Below, piece by piece: positions 6,601-11,183 of a stretch of 12,368 nucleotides of DNA. Location: the NCBI GenBank assembly GCA_947483545.1, contig CANKNP010000131.1, positions 1 through 12,368 on the forward strand, read 5' to 3'. Each line of letters starts with the position of its first letter. The stretch's first letter is position 1. The notes under the pieces were generated by a model, which ran no database searches, was not told the origin of the DNA, and was given only the letters and a program-made list of their open reading frames with translations. Both the position numbers and the translations under genes were made by a program. This DNA comes from Deltaproteobacteria bacterium (lineage in GTDB: Bacteria; Myxococcota; UBA796; SXON01).

Positions 6601-6953
6601 CGAAGCTGGCCAGGGCGGGCGTTCGGGTCGCGCTGGGCGCTCACGGCCAGCTTCAAGGCCTCGGCCCCCACTGGGAGTTGGAAGCGCTCGGCGGCGAGGG
6701 TGCGATGACCCCCGCGGAGGCGTTGCACGCCGCAACGCTCGCCGGCGCCCAGCACTTGGGCCTGGCCCAGGATCTTGGGAGCATCACCCCCGGCAAGATC
6801 GCCGATCTTTTCATCGTGGACGGCGATCCGCTCCAGGATTTGAAGGCCGCTCGTAACGTCGTGTATGTGATGCGAGACGGCAGGCTTTGGGACGCGAGCA
6901 CCATGCAGGAGCTGCCTGCGAACACGACGCGCAAACCGATGGGATGGGAGTGA
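3663..6953 (+). CDS. exported TolB-like beta-propeller/amidohydrolase fusion
   Basis: Large predicted periplasmic hydrolase (1096 aa). A Sec signal peptide (MRPTRRLLTAAPFLLLAALA, mature end beginning near HDGHG) is followed by WD40/PD40 TolB-like propeller blades over about residues 60-680 (repeated SPDGKRILY, ADGKSLAY, SPDGQSILF, APDGSRIYW patterns). An amidohydrolase domain covers about 690-1090. Its metal-site residues are HAH (H749, H751), Lys845 (VKSYQQ, candidate carbamylated Lys) and H893 (IEHAIP). The usual late Asp is replaced in GAHGQ (H994), as I recall for this propeller-amidohydrolase family, which also shares the closing WE. Length fits that family. The substrate is unknown; a cyclic amide or dipeptide is plausible. 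Start 3663 is chosen for the signal peptide over ATG 3564. The next gene begins after a single spacer base, so the two form an operon. Confidence 0.88.
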   Translation: MRPTRRLLTAAPFLLLAALAYGHDGHGRFATPEGGAGAPAPAPKPTDWDVNAPHGPGADATFTVSEGTWLSLDVSPDSGRLLFDLLGDLYTVPLVGGPATRLTTSVSWETDARYSPDGKRILYTSDAGGNENLWTMNADGSDAKAVTEEEGDRWTDGVWAPPQTSGTTGDGWFVGRRRSVDTRSIGIQELWMLHTHGGAGTKLTTIDVDPHAGEAAFDADGRTLWFSTRSSRFDYNLNPHQGNWQLVKLDLKTGERTVATALPGGAIRPTPSPQIGGPIAMITRDRLKSVLLLRHPDGRVERLADDLDPDAMEAFELRSAYPRMDWSADGSKLYFWAKGHLHELDVNTKTRREIPFTAEVKTRITEAVRPQKRLADTAEDARVVRWGARVPGAGIIASAMGTLWSVSAGVATALTPQDTYAFFPEATADGKSLAYVTWDDRAQGQVWVRGTTKGRPRQITSTPADYQAPSISPDGQSILFLRGTATQNGHELGEEPSMDLIVAPLSSKSPVDGTRLTTVPFRGSSYPSTRPQWAPDGSRIYWLEDVPPEERVPETAALVSVNRLGTDKQTHLTFPAGAAEVRLSPDFGSIVAKIGWEAFVAPMPPISLAPLDPPSFADLPQRKLTDTGATWVGWSDTHTVTWTTGSLFFSVDTAQAEFYTPKDTDGKIELPDRTQEALHIPVTPQFGSHTFAFTHARILPMDGAPIPDGTVVVKDRRIVAVGANVPIPAGAQTIDLAGKTLLPGLIDVHAHLGYASGDIHPNQEWRHLANLAYGVTTVFDPSAANDLVFGQAEEITAGRMAGPRTFSTGNILYGALDNQSLHAETYDDAAHAVKRQKLVGAWGVKSYQQSHRSHRQWIVEACRDLGVLDVPEGGGDLFMNLGMVIDGHSSIEHAIPVSPIYDDVVQLWKRSDTTWVPTLLVAYGGPFGELEGFTNERVYDDARLSKWTPPWVLLSRAFRLAPVITDPREYHHHKVAQTAAKLARAGVRVALGAHGQLQGLGPHWELEALGGEGAMTPAEALHAATLAGAQHLGLAQDLGSITPGKIADLFIVDGDPLQDLKAARNVVYVMRDGRLWDASTMQELPANTTRKPMGWE
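6946..6950 (+). promoter_or_regulatory. ribosome binding site GGGAG inside the end of the amidohydrolase gene
   Basis: GGGAG lies four bases before ATG 6955 and overlaps the last codons of the upstream gene, whose stop ends at 6953. This arrangement favours coupled translation. Confidence 0.75.
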
Positions 6954-6954
6954 C

Positions 6955-8226
6955 ATGACTGTTCTTTTTCTGCTCCTGGCCTGCGAGCCCAAGGGCGACA
7001 TTCCGCTCGACACCGACACTTCGCCGGTGGACAACGACGGCTGCGGCGACACGATCTACGTCCCTCAGTCTGGCGTGGACACCACCGACCCCGTCGCCGC
7101 AGATCTGGACGCTGCGACGTTCGGTGGGGCGCCGGACCCCAGCGCCGTTCACCTCTCGTGGGTTGGAGACCCCTCCGAATCCATGGCGTTCGTCTGGCTC
7201 ACCGACAACATCACGCTGGCCTCGCAAGTTGAATTCGGGTTGGCGGACACCTACGGCACGGTCACCCCCGGCGCGAGCTTTGAGCTCCTGAACGGGGAGA
7301 CCTTTGGGCGCGTCCACGAGGTCCACGTCTGCGGACTCACCCCCGCCACCACCTACCACTACCGTGTCGGTGGCGAGGGCCACTGGTCGGCCGACCACAC
7401 CTTCACCACCGGTCCTGCTCCCGGGAGCACCACCGCCTATCGCTTCGTCGTCGCCGGGGACTCTCGGAACAACGCGGCCGTGTGGGGTCAGATCCTCGAG
7501 GCCGCCGAGCAGTTCGCGCCCGACTTCTACATTTTCTCCGGCGATGCCGTGGAGCTGGGATCGGACCTGGAGGAGTGGCGCGCGTGGCTTGGCGAGGGGC
7601 TCGGCTACATCGAACGGCGACCGATGGTCATGATCCACGGCAACCATGAATTCATGGCCCAACCCTTCTTCGGCCTGTTCGCGATGCCCGCCAACGCCTC
7701 CGCCGACCGAACCGACGACGAACAGTGGTTCAGCTTTGACTATGGCAACGGCCATTTCGTCGTGCTGAACGACACCCTCGCACCGCTGGACACCCAGGCG
7801 ACGTGGATGACGGGCGACCTCGCCGCCACCTCCCAACCCTGGAAGTTTGTCTCTCACCACCAGCCCGCGTATTCGTCGTCCACGACACACGGGAGCAACA
7901 TCGACGTACGCGAGGCCTGGTCCCCCGTCGAGGAGGCTGCTGGCGTCGCCCTCGACCTCGTCGGACACAACCACAACTACGAGCGTTCGGTGCCATTGCG
8001 CGACGGGGTCGAGACCGATCTTGCATCCGGCACAACCTACGTCGTGAGCGGCGGAGCCGGTGCCGACTTGTATGGGAACGACCTCGCCGAACCGTTCACC
8101 GCCACCGCGACGGTGGACAACAACTGGGTGCTGGTCGAGGTGAACGGCGGCACGTTGACGTTGAACGCGTACGATCTGTCGGGGAATGTGATCGATACAC
8201 TCACGCTCTCTCGATCCGCCCCCTGA
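6955..8226 (+). CDS. purple-acid-phosphatase-like metallophosphoesterase lipoprotein
   Basis: Predicted surface or periplasmic lipoprotein phosphatase (423 aa). The leader MTVLFLLLAC places the lipid Cys at residue 10 with no basic residue before it. A low-complexity Asp/Thr linker follows. A fibronectin-III-like N-terminal domain covers about 63-152 (HLSWVGDPSESMAFVW; CGLTPATTYHYRV). The calcineurin-like metallophosphatase domain covers about 163-360. Its metal-ligand motifs appear in order: GDSR (168-171), GDAVELG (196-202), GNHE (229-232), SHHQPAY (300-306) and GHNHNYER (337-344). The order and the GHxHxYER form match purple acid phosphatases, which use a two-metal site to hydrolyse phosphomonoesters; the exact substrate is unknown. 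It is co-transcribed with the amidohydrolase (1 bp gap). A hairpin at 8263-8294 follows. Confidence 0.9.
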   Translation: MTVLFLLLACEPKGDIPLDTDTSPVDNDGCGDTIYVPQSGVDTTDPVAADLDAATFGGAPDPSAVHLSWVGDPSESMAFVWLTDNITLASQVEFGLADTYGTVTPGASFELLNGETFGRVHEVHVCGLTPATTYHYRVGGEGHWSADHTFTTGPAPGSTTAYRFVVAGDSRNNAAVWGQILEAAEQFAPDFYIFSGDAVELGSDLEEWRAWLGEGLGYIERRPMVMIHGNHEFMAQPFFGLFAMPANASADRTDDEQWFSFDYGNGHFVVLNDTLAPLDTQATWMTGDLAATSQPWKFVSHHQPAYSSSTTHGSNIDVREAWSPVEEAAGVALDLVGHNHNYERSVPLRDGVETDLASGTTYVVSGGAGADLYGNDLAEPFTATATVDNNWVLVEVNGGTLTLNAYDLSGNVIDTLTLSRSAP

Positions 8227-8262
8227 GGGGGTGTCCGGGCTCGAGACGCTGATTCGTTCCAT

Positions 8263-8294
8263 GACCGCTGCGCCCAAAGGGGGGCCGCAGCGTC
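8263..8294. terminator. hairpin between convergent genes, probable bidirectional terminator
   Basis: CGCTGCG (8266-8272) pairs perfectly with CGCAGCG (8286-8292). Inner CCC/GGG pairs and an outer GA/TC pair (with C8265 bulged) can add to the stem. It occupies the 72-bp gap between the phosphatase stop (8226) and the convergent DUF1016-like stop (8299). There is no T-run on either side, so intrinsic termination is likely but not proven. Confidence 0.55.
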
Positions 8295-8298
8295 CGGG

Positions 8299-8709
8299 TC
8301 AGCTGCGTCCCGCCTCGTCCACGACCCGCTGCGCCGCCTCGTAGGACGCCCTCAGCCGCTCCTCCAGCGCCTCCCGCGTCAGCCGGCTGGCCAAGGCGCG
8401 AACCGCCGCGGGGGCGGGGAACGCCTGTGCGCACTGCACCATCCGCCAGAGCGCCTTCGCAGTGAACCCACGGCCATAGGCGACCGACAATTCTCGCGAC
8501 ACCGTCGCGACAATCTCCGCTCCGTAGTCCGCGCGCTGTTCACCGAGGATCTCGGCGTGGATCCTGTTGCCGACGCCCCAGTAGAGTAGCACGAGCTCGA
8601 CGTTCACCGCCGTCACCGCCCGCGCGCGGTTCGCGTCGATGAGGCGGCGGAGGTCAATCAGGAGCCCTTCGGGCGGCGGCGCACGGGTCGCTGGCTCGGA
8701 AACGCTCAT
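8299..8709 (-). CDS. short DUF1016 N-terminal (YhcG-like) protein lacking the nuclease domain
   Basis: Residues about 16-105 match the N-terminal domain of the YhcG/DUF1016 family from memory: RRLIDANRARAVTAVNVEL, LLYWGVGNRIHAEIL, YGAEIVATVSRELSVAYGRG, RRM-like WRMVQCAQAFP. Full-length YhcG proteins are about 340-350 aa with a C-terminal PD-(D/E)XK nuclease-like domain. This product is only 136 aa and carries none of it. After VRALASRLT the sequence moves to EALEERLRASYEAAQRVVDEAG, which resembles the extreme C-terminal helix of full-length members, so an internal deletion is possible. No nuclease remnant lies in the 72 bp downstream. The ATG at 8709 has no Shine-Dalgarno; TATCAG lies six bases before it. 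The open frame upstream of 8709 runs into repeats and the neighbouring gene. It could be a decayed gene or a genuine domain-only protein. Confidence 0.75.
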   Translation of the reverse strand: MSVSEPATRAPPPEGLLIDLRRLIDANRARAVTAVNVELVLLYWGVGNRIHAEILGEQRADYGAEIVATVSRELSVAYGRGFTAKALWRMVQCAQAFPAPAAVRALASRLTREALEERLRASYEAAQRVVDEAGRS

Positions 8710-8715
8710 GTGAGG

Positions 8716-8721
8716 CTGATA
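8716..8721 (-). promoter_or_regulatory. -10-like TATCAG, six bases before the DUF1016-like ATG
   Basis: On the minus strand TATCAG precedes ATG 8709 by six bases and no Shine-Dalgarno is present. It is a candidate leaderless promoter. It matches the -10 consensus at four of six positions and no -35 is evident. Confidence 0.25.
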
Positions 8722-8788
8722 ACATGGCGTTGCGCGGGGAACCGCTGGCGCGGGGTTGCCGTGCGCCCGGATGGATCGCCCGCGCGGC

Positions 8789-8825
8789 TCCTCTGCGCGC
8801 TCTGCGTCCTCTGCGGTGCGTTCTC
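8789..8825 (-). repeat. CGCAGAG microrepeat, three units at 9-nt period
   Basis: Read on the minus strand: GAGAACGCAC, then CGCAGAGGA, CGCAGAGCG and CGCAGAGGA (the three 9-mers occupy 8815-8789). The same element lies in opposite orientation at 10490-10527. It sits in the 172-bp gap upstream of the DUF1016-like gene. I recognise similar CTCTGCGTCCTCTGCG stretches from intergenic DNA of many unrelated bacteria; I know no assigned function. Confidence 0.75.
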
Positions 8826-8881
8826 TCCTCCTATCGAGACCCGCCGCACGTCGATCGGACCGGTCACGGCGGCGTCCCCGA

Positions 8882-9739
8882 TCAGCAGCTTCCGCCCGAC
8901 CCATCCGAGCACTCGTAGGTACAGCTCTGGTTGGTCGAGATCTCGAAGTCGCAGCGCGTACCGTCCGCGTAGGTGTGCGTCTCGGTGCCCGATCCATCGT
9001 AGTTGTACGCGCTCGCGATGTTGGCGACGAGGTTGCCATTCTCCGTACACTCGAGCGTGTATTCTTCGCCGCCGTCAAACCGACGCAGATAATCTCCCGC
9101 GTAATCGTAGGTCCCGGACACGTAGGAGATGTCGCCCTGGGCGGTGCCCTCTGGAGTGGTCGTGATTTGGGTGTAGTACGAGCCATCCTCTGCGTCGATT
9201 GTCTCGGTGCGGGAGAGGCTGTCGCGCCAGGTGCCCTGCCAGGTGTAGCCCGCCACGGCCGCGCTCCACTCGTACGTACTGTTGCCTGTGTACTCGCCGG
9301 ACTGAACGAACAGGTCGCTCTTGCTCTCGTCGGAGTAGTACTCGCTCACCATGAAGCACCCCTCGCGGTTGGTGCGCTCGTAAGATTCGAATTCCTGCCC
9401 GAGCACATCCACGTACGAGGTGAGCTGGAGGATGTCGAGATTGCCGTTGTGGTAGGCCGTTCCGTAGCCCGAAACATCCGCGTCGCTAATGTAATAGCTG
9501 TCGGCGAACCCCACCGACCAACTGTAGTCCCCGCTGTTCACGCTGTAGTCCCCCTCGATCTGGTTTCGGGGCACGTCGATGGGGTCGTAGTCAAAATCGC
9601 CAGAGCCATCGCCCGCCATGATGTTGGCCATCAGGTCGTCCGACCAGTCGTACACGGCGTACCCACACCCGGGATCCTGGTCGATCCAGGTCACGCACCC
9701 GGAGAGGGAGAACAGGGCGAACAGGGCGGTGAAGAACAT
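8882..9739 (-). CDS. Tyr/Asp/Gly-rich lipoprotein of unknown function
   Basis: I do not recognise a family. The ATG at 9739 opens a signal peptide MFFTALFALFSLSGC, so Cys15 would be lipidated; GGAG lies five bases upstream. The mature protein (about 270 aa) is very rich in Tyr, Asp, Gly, Ser and Thr and carries a single Lys. It has many short alternating stretches such as GDYSVNSGDYSWSV, VAGYTWQGTW and SGTYDYAGDYL, which suggest an all-beta, repeat-like extracellular fold. Seven further Cys residues, three of them in the last 15 residues (SCTYECSDGSGGSC), suggest disulfides and hence a periplasmic or surface location. The DNA looks visibly less GC-rich than neighbouring genes, partly from the Tyr and Asn codons. 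TAAAGT upstream may be its -10 box. The DUF1016-like gene is 172 bp downstream, probably separate. Confidence 0.75.
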   Translation of the reverse strand: MFFTALFALFSLSGCVTWIDQDPGCGYAVYDWSDDLMANIMAGDGSGDFDYDPIDVPRNQIEGDYSVNSGDYSWSVGFADSYYISDADVSGYGTAYHNGNLDILQLTSYVDVLGQEFESYERTNREGCFMVSEYYSDESKSDLFVQSGEYTGNSTYEWSAAVAGYTWQGTWRDSLSRTETIDAEDGSYYTQITTTPEGTAQGDISYVSGTYDYAGDYLRRFDGGEEYTLECTENGNLVANIASAYNYDGSGTETHTYADGTRCDFEISTNQSCTYECSDGSGGSC

Positions 9740-9760
9740 CGGGGCTCCGAAGGGCCGAGC

Positions 9761-9766
9761 ACTTTA
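9761..9766 (-). promoter_or_regulatory. candidate -10 box TAAAGT of the Tyr-rich lipoprotein gene
   Basis: TAAAGT on the minus strand lies 21 bases before ATG 9739, leaving room for the GGAG ribosome site. It is the only A/T-rich hexamer in the 70-bp gap. No clear -35 is seen. Confidence 0.35.
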
Positions 9767-9795
9767 GCCGATCCTGAGGCGGGTCGGGGCGCGAA

Positions 9796-9817
9796 GGTCA
9801 CGGGTCTGGTCACGGGT
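9796..9817. repeat. 10-bp tandem repeat that duplicates a stop codon
   Basis: GGTCACGGGT occurs at 9796-9805 and 9808-9817, a 12-bp period. On the minus strand each copy contains CCGTGACC, and because 12 is a multiple of three the FGE-like gene has two in-frame TGA stops (9812-9810 and 9800-9798). Confidence 0.7.
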
Positions 9818-10412
9818 GCGATTCACAGCGGACGCCGAGGGTGTGATCCCGGGCGGTTGGAGGGATGTGCGTGGGGGAGGGCCACGCCCCACCTTGAACC
9901 TCGCCGCTGTCGAGCCACACCGCGGGGTCGGTGGGCATGGTGGTGGTGGGAAGCGAGGAGCCGTACCAGGCACAGGCGGCGCGGGCCTCGGCGAGGGTGG
10001 GCCAGACGGCGACGTCGCCGGGATCTGCGGGCCAGTCGGGGAACAGGTCGAGGGTGTGAAGCCGCGCGAGGTCATCGCCGGTCCAAAGCCCCGGGGGCGG
10101 TTGCGCCTCGCAACGGGGGTAGGGCAAGGAGATGACCACGGTGTCGGCGTCCACGAGGAAAGGCACTTGCACAAGGCCACAGCCACGCTCGATCTGCGCC
10201 ACGTGCGGTCCGTCGGGGAGCGTGGCGATGGCGCGATCTCCGGCTTGGGTCGCGGTCGGGGAGAGCAGGCGGTCGGTGGAGGGCTCGGAGATCCAGCCGT
10301 CGGCGTCGAACGTGCCACGATCCAAGACGATCTCGACGACCCGGAGGTTGGAATCCGGGGCTTCGACTGCTGGCAGGGGATCGGGCGCTTGGCAGGCGAG
10401 GAGGAGGAGCAC
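9810..10412 (-). CDS. lipoprotein with a reduced FGE/SUMF1-like C-terminal region
   Basis: Predicted lipoprotein of 200 aa. The only usable start is GTG 10412, giving MLLLLAC with Cys7, an extremely short leader. Residues about 20-105 are an unassigned beta-rich segment. Residues 134-196 resemble the outer frame of a formylglycine-generating-enzyme/SUMF1 (C-type-lectin-like) domain: VAVWPTLAEARAACAWYGSSLPT corresponds to the family's VSW.DA.AYC.W.G.RLPTEAEWE, GGAW to RGGSW, and LGVRC to GFRC. The central section and the catalytic Cys pair of true FGE are missing, so enzyme activity is unlikely; a ligand-binding or remnant domain is more likely. It should not be assumed to activate the sulfatase-like protein at 321-1805, which has Thr, not Cys, at the site. 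No Shine-Dalgarno is present; TACATC lies five bases before the start. The next gene on this strand starts 70 bp downstream. Confidence 0.7.
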   Translation of the reverse strand: MLLLLACQAPDPLPAVEAPDSNLRVVEIVLDRGTFDADGWISEPSTDRLLSPTATQAGDRAIATLPDGPHVAQIERGCGLVQVPFLVDADTVVISLPYPRCEAQPPPGLWTGDDLARLHTLDLFPDWPADPGDVAVWPTLAEARAACAWYGSSLPTTTMPTDPAVWLDSGEVQGGAWPSPTHIPPTARDHTLGVRCESHP

Positions 10413-10417
10413 GGGGC

Positions 10418-10423
10418 GATGTA
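10418..10423 (-). promoter_or_regulatory. -10-like TACATC, five bases before the GTG start
   Basis: On the minus strand TACATC is followed by five bases and GTG 10412. This is the same geometry as TACATT before GTG 1805. No Shine-Dalgarno and no -35 are seen. Confidence 0.3.
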
Positions 10424-10435
10424 GCGCGGGCGGGC

Positions 10436-10450
10436 ATCCGCGTAGGGGCG
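10436..10450. repeat. ATCCGCGTAGGGGCG, second copy of the 1906-1920 15-mer
   Basis: An exact 15-base match to 1906-1920, in the same orientation and again just outside a gene. The shared GTAGGGGCG core resembles common intergenic GTAGGGGC elements I have seen in other bacterial genomes. Confidence 0.6.
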
Positions 10451-10489
10451 GCGCTTCGGGGAGCCCGGGTCAACCTCACCGCGCGGTCG

Positions 10490-10527
10490 GAGAATCTCAC
10501 CGCAGAGGACGCGGAGAACGCAGAGGG
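10490..10527 (+). repeat. CGCAGAG microrepeat, second copy
   Basis: GAGAA (10490-10494) and TCTCAC precede three 9-mers: CGCAGAGGA (10501-10509), CGCGGAGAA (10510-10518) and CGCAGAGGG (10519-10527). It is the plus-strand counterpart of the element at 8825-8789, sharing CACCGCAGAGGACGC exactly. It lies in the 264-bp gap 10413-10676, which otherwise holds only the 15-mer repeat and a GTCCCA/TGGGAC inverted pair (10560-10565/10613-10618). Confidence 0.75.
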
Positions 10528-10676
10528 AACCGGTGCGCTCTCTTCTCCTCAGGCGAGTTGTCCCAGGGCGAAGGGCGGCTCGCCGCGATCGGAGCGCCGT
10601 TCACCCCGGCTGTGGGACGCCGCGGATCATCCGGCGGGCGGCTGGGGGGATAAGCTTGGCCGAACGAAACGGAACC

Positions 10677-10862
10677 ATGCGACTCCTGACGCTCGTGCTC
10701 CTGCCCGCCTGCGTGCTGTTGACCAAGCAGGACATGGAGGATTGGGAGGACCCTTGGGGCGAGGCAAGCCAGTCGAGCAGCGCCGTGAGTTCGAATCGTC
10801 CCCGCTTCACCCACGAACGCCCTGCTCCCGCTGCTCCCCCGCCGGCGCCACCCGCCGAGTGA
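10677..10862 (+). CDS. small lipoprotein of unknown function
   Basis: Short gene (61 aa) supported by a clear lipoprotein leader: MRLLTLVLLPAC, one basic residue, hydrophobic core and lipobox LPAC with Cys12. After lipidation about 50 residues remain: an acidic stretch with Trp (KQDMEDWEDPWGE), a Ser-rich linker and a Pro/Ala-rich tail (APAAPPPAPPAE). This looks like a flexible surface or periplasmic tether rather than a folded domain. ATG 10677 is chosen because it begins the signal peptide. The in-frame extension to 10533 crosses repeat DNA. GGA precedes the ATG by a few bases, and TAAGCT at 10651-10656 could be a -10 box. No family is recognised. It is isolated between repeat-rich gaps and may be species-specific. 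Confidence 0.6.
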   Translation: MRLLTLVLLPACVLLTKQDMEDWEDPWGEASQSSSAVSSNRPRFTHERPAPAAPPPAPPAE

Positions 10863-10977
10863 TCAGCGGCGTTCGACGGCCCGAGTGAACGGCGTGCCGA
10901 GGGCACCAAGCCGCCCGTCGCCCGGAGACTCGCACCCAAAGCAGCGTGTCCGCATCCGCCAGCAGGTTGAACCCCCC

Positions 10978-11023
10978 TCATCCGGCGGGAGTACCCGCCA
11001 CCTTCTCCCCAAAGGGGAGAAGG
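10978..11023. repeat. composite palindromic element with two adjacent hairpins
   Basis: TCATCCGGCGGG leads into hairpin 1 (GGCGGG-AGTA-CCCGCC, 10984-10999). Hairpin 2 follows after two bases: CCTTCTCCCC (11001-11010), AAA loop, GGGGAGAAGG (11014-11023), a perfect 10-bp stem. The order CCCCTCATCCGGC...GCCACCTTCTCCCC...GGGGAGAAGG strongly recalls intergenic mosaic elements known from Rhizobiales and seen elsewhere; that comparison is from memory. The AGTA-loop hairpin also occurs alone at 3531-3548. TCATCCGGCGGG also occurs at 10627-10638. Confidence 0.75.
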
Positions 11024-11089
11024 GAAGAACCTCCGACACAGGTGGCGAGGCACATCCGCACCCGAGGGAGAGCCGAAAGACTACTCAAG

Positions 11090-11124
11090 CCCGCAGCCCG
11101 CACCCTGCACCCCGCAGCCCGTAG
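11090..11124. repeat. five tandem CCYGYAS heptamers
   Basis: CCCGCAG, CCCGCAC, CCTGCAC, CCCGCAG and CCCGTAG follow each other without gaps at an exact 7-nt period. The array is non-coding and ends about 20 bases before the candidate -35 box of the next gene. Similar CAGCCTGCAGCC-type heptamer runs occur in intergenic DNA of other bacteria, from memory. This is too short and too uniform to be a CRISPR array. Confidence 0.7.
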
Positions 11125-11143
11125 CCTCCCGCACGGAACCCCG

Positions 11144-11173
11144 TTGAGGCTCCGCCCCCCGCCCCCATACGTT
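11144..11173 (+). promoter_or_regulatory. sigma-70-like promoter TTGAGG - 18 bp - TACGTT
   Basis: TTGAGG (11144-11149) matches TTGACA at four of six positions. It is 18 bp from TACGTT (11168-11173), which has the T-A...T pattern of a -10 box. The ATG of the 105-aa gene is ten bases after the -10, so the 5' leader would be only a few bases. There is no Shine-Dalgarno; the leader is a run of C. Confidence 0.5.
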
Positions 11174-11183
11174 AGCCCCCCCC

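Larger units (their letters stand above)
10863..11183. other. 321-bp gene-free gap filled with repeats and a promoter
   Basis: No coding sequence is supported here. From left to right it holds about 115 bases with nothing recognisable, a two-hairpin composite element (10978-11023), a stretch ending in five CCCGCAG-type heptamers (11090-11124), and a promoter-like pair (11144-11173) for the following gene. Open frames through it translate to Pro/Arg/Gly-rich text typical of GC-rich intergenic DNA. Confidence 0.7.

Noticed and set aside
6811..8277. 488-aa minus-strand frame opposite the phosphatase
   Set aside because: Antisense shadow; the plus strand carries all metallophosphatase motifs in order.
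8756..10135. 459-aa plus-strand frame opposite the lipoprotein genes
   Set aside because: It runs through an intergenic repeat and antisense of two lipoprotein genes, with a Val/Arg/Gly-rich translation.
9810..10412. FGE that activates the sulfatase-like protein
   Set aside because: The protein lacks the FGE catalytic core and the sulfatase-like enzyme has Thr instead of Cys at the target site.
10601..11053. 150-aa minus-strand frame containing PSPLWGEG
   Set aside because: This peptide is the translation of the GGGGAGAAGG palindrome, a known kind of repeat ghost; no real protein features.
11090..11124. CRISPR-like array
   Set aside because: Units are 7 nt with no spacers. The 9-nt elements at 8789 and 10501 also lack spacers, and no cas genes are present.
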